Part shown: in pieces, positions 5,294 to 6,230 of the stretch
Position numbering within the stretch: position 1 is the first letter of the stretch
Layout: every line of letters starts with the position of its first letter
The notes under the pieces: generated by a model
Told to the model about the DNA's origin: nothing
The model's database searches: none
The model's input: only the letters and a program-made list of their open reading frames with translations
NCBI GenBank assembly: GCA_900770585.1
Contig: CAAGKW010000389.1
Location: forward strand, 1 to 6,230
Reading direction: 5' to 3'
DNA length: 6,230 nucleotides
DNA from: an uncultured Alistipes sp.
GTDB lineage: Bacteria > Bacteroidota > Bacteroidia > Bacteroidales > Rikenellaceae
Program-made: the position numbers and the translations under genes

Positions 5294-6142
5294 ATGTTTA
5301 ACAAGAATTACTATTGTCTGGTAGCCAGCCTGCGCGAGTACACGCTCGAAGCCGATAAGAAGGGTTTCGACGCGCGCGAGGTGATCGACGAGATCCGTAA
5401 GGAGATCTCGAAACGCGATCGCCGCGCACTCGAACTGTTCTATGGCTACTACGACATTGAGAATATCATCGGCTTGAAGGCGGGTCGCTCGCGTTTCAAT
5501 GTGCTGGGTAACTTCTCGCGTGAGGAGTTGGAGCAGCAGATTGCGCGCCCGACGGCACTGCCTGCATATATGGCCGAGGTGCTTCGCGCATACGCCGACC
5601 CCGAAAACGAAGAGGCGGTGGGTCGTGTCGATATCTCGCAGCCGATCGAGCATACGCTCTACGAGGCATACTACAAGGCTTGCGCCGAGTCGGGTTGCCG
5701 CTATCTGCGTGCTTGGGCTGAGTTCGACCGTACGCTGCGTAACGTTTGTGCGGCATACGCTGCACGTCGTGGCGGTAAGGATGTGGCGAATGTTGTTGTC
5801 GGTGGTGGCGTGATTGCTGAGGCTTTGTCGCGCAGTTCGGCTTCGGACTTCGGTTTGAAGGGCGAGTTGGACTATCTGGACGAGGTCGTAGCCGCTGTTG
5901 CCGATGAGCAGAATCTCGTCGAGAAGGAGCGCAAAATCGACCGTATCCGTTGGTCGATGGCCGAGGAGCTCGCCGAGAAGGACTACTTTAACATCAATAC
6001 GATTCTCTCGTATCTGTCGAAACTGAATATCGTACAGCGTTGGTTCTCGCTCGATGAGCGTGTGGGTCGCGCGATGTACGACGAATTGATCGCCTCGCTC
6101 AGTGGCCGTGAGGTTGTCAGCAAGGCGATTGAGAGCATTTAA
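5294..6142 (+). CDS. DUF2764 family protein of the V-type ATPase operon
   Basis: A 282-residue protein that I recognise as DUF2764, a family found inside bacterial V-type ATPase operons, mainly in Bacteroidetes. It starts with YYCLVASLREYTLE (6-19), the usual opening of the family. It is largely helical, charged and rich in aromatics (LELFYGYYDIENII, 46-59), with FDRTLRNVCAAYAARR at 144-159 and FNINTILSYLSKLNIVQRW at 232-250. No membrane segment or signal peptide is seen, so it is probably cytoplasmic or peripheral. It sits nine bases after subunit E and 34 bases before subunit A, where archaeal-type operons carry subunits C and F. A role as a C-like adaptor between the rotor ring and the central stalk is a reasonable inference but not shown. 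The C-terminal half and its helical LSKL...RW ending are the best places to look for subunit C similarity. Confidence 0.85.
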   Translation: MFNKNYYCLVASLREYTLEADKKGFDAREVIDEIRKEISKRDRRALELFYGYYDIENIIGLKAGRSRFNVLGNFSREELEQQIARPTALPAYMAEVLRAYADPENEEAVGRVDISQPIEHTLYEAYYKACAESGCRYLRAWAEFDRTLRNVCAAYAARRGGKDVANVVVGGGVIAEALSRSSASDFGLKGELDYLDEVVAAVADEQNLVEKERKIDRIRWSMAEELAEKDYFNINTILSYLSKLNIVQRWFSLDERVGRAMYDELIASLSGREVVSKAIESI

Positions 6143-6176
6143 TCACAACGAATAAATAACAACAAAAAATAGAATA

Positions 6177-6230
6177 ATGAAGACAACAGGGCGAGTATCG
6201 GGTATCATCTCGAACATCGTGATCGTGAAG
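6177..6230 (+). CDS. atpA: V/A-type ATPase catalytic subunit A, first 18 codons (runs off the right edge)
   Basis: Translation from the ATG at 6177 gives MKTTGRVSGIISNIVIVK, which fits the N-terminus of V/A-type subunit A (typically a GxVxGIxxxxV beta-barrel start). Subunit A is the ATP-hydrolysing subunit of the A3B3 head. Only the first 18 residues are in the window, so the call also relies on position after subunit E and DUF2764. The 34-base gap before it is A-rich with no Shine-Dalgarno sequence. Confidence 0.8.
   Translation, partial: MKTTGRVSGIISNIVIVK

Noticed and set aside
4661..5653. A 330-codon open frame on the minus strand opposite subunit E and DUF2764
   Set aside because: It spans two well-supported plus-strand genes and the gap between them. 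The translation is Leu/Ser-rich low complexity, as expected antisense to Ala/Glu/Lys codons.

Overview
The window looks like chromosomal DNA from a moderately GC-rich member of the Bacteroidetes, probably order Bacteroidales and plausibly an Alistipes-like (Rikenellaceae) species. The evidence is three promoter candidates of the Bacteroidetes primary-sigma type (TAnnTTTG at -7, with TTG about 20 bases upstream where present), A/T-rich leaders without Shine-Dalgarno sequences, a DUF4301 gene, and a V-type ATPase operon carrying the DUF2764 gene that is typical of this phylum. The genus is an inference from composition and gene content only.

Left part (1-1704, minus strand): a two-gene unit, murB then tilS. 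MurB makes UDP-N-acetylmuramate for peptidoglycan. TilS converts the CAU anticodon of a tRNA-Ile to lysidine-AU. The genes are 10 bases apart, and tilS runs off the left edge without its C-terminal part. A divergent promoter region (about 1705-1839) separates them from a plus-strand DUF4301 gene (1840-3282), a conserved Bacteroidetes protein of unknown function. Its motifs resemble those of UDP-sugar pyrophosphorylases. It ends at a strong hairpin terminator (3305-3340).

Middle part (3341-4669): just past the terminator is a short stretch that reads like the last 26 codons of a lost plus-strand gene (3341-3421). Its stop codon sits one base from the end of a convergent, AT-richer minus-strand gene (3423-4043) for a secreted protein with four exact 23-residue MORN repeats. 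A 626-base gene-free interval follows. It holds alternating small hairpins, a switch from C-rich to G-rich sequence around an 18-base inverted repeat, a canonical G-quadruplex motif, and a good promoter for the next operon.

Right part (4670-6230, plus strand): the start of a V/A-type ATPase operon, with subunit E (peripheral stalk), DUF2764, and the first 18 codons of catalytic subunit A. DUF2764 occupies the place that subunit C (and F) holds in archaeal-type operons, so it is a candidate structural substitute. The operon would build a rotary membrane ATPase that couples ATP hydrolysis or synthesis to proton or sodium movement.

No mobile element, CRISPR array, rRNA or tRNA gene was seen. 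Most of the window is ordinary housekeeping DNA. The points worth a second look are the DUF4301 motifs, the DUF2764 position, the gene remnant beside the compositionally different MORN gene, and the structured intergenic interval.
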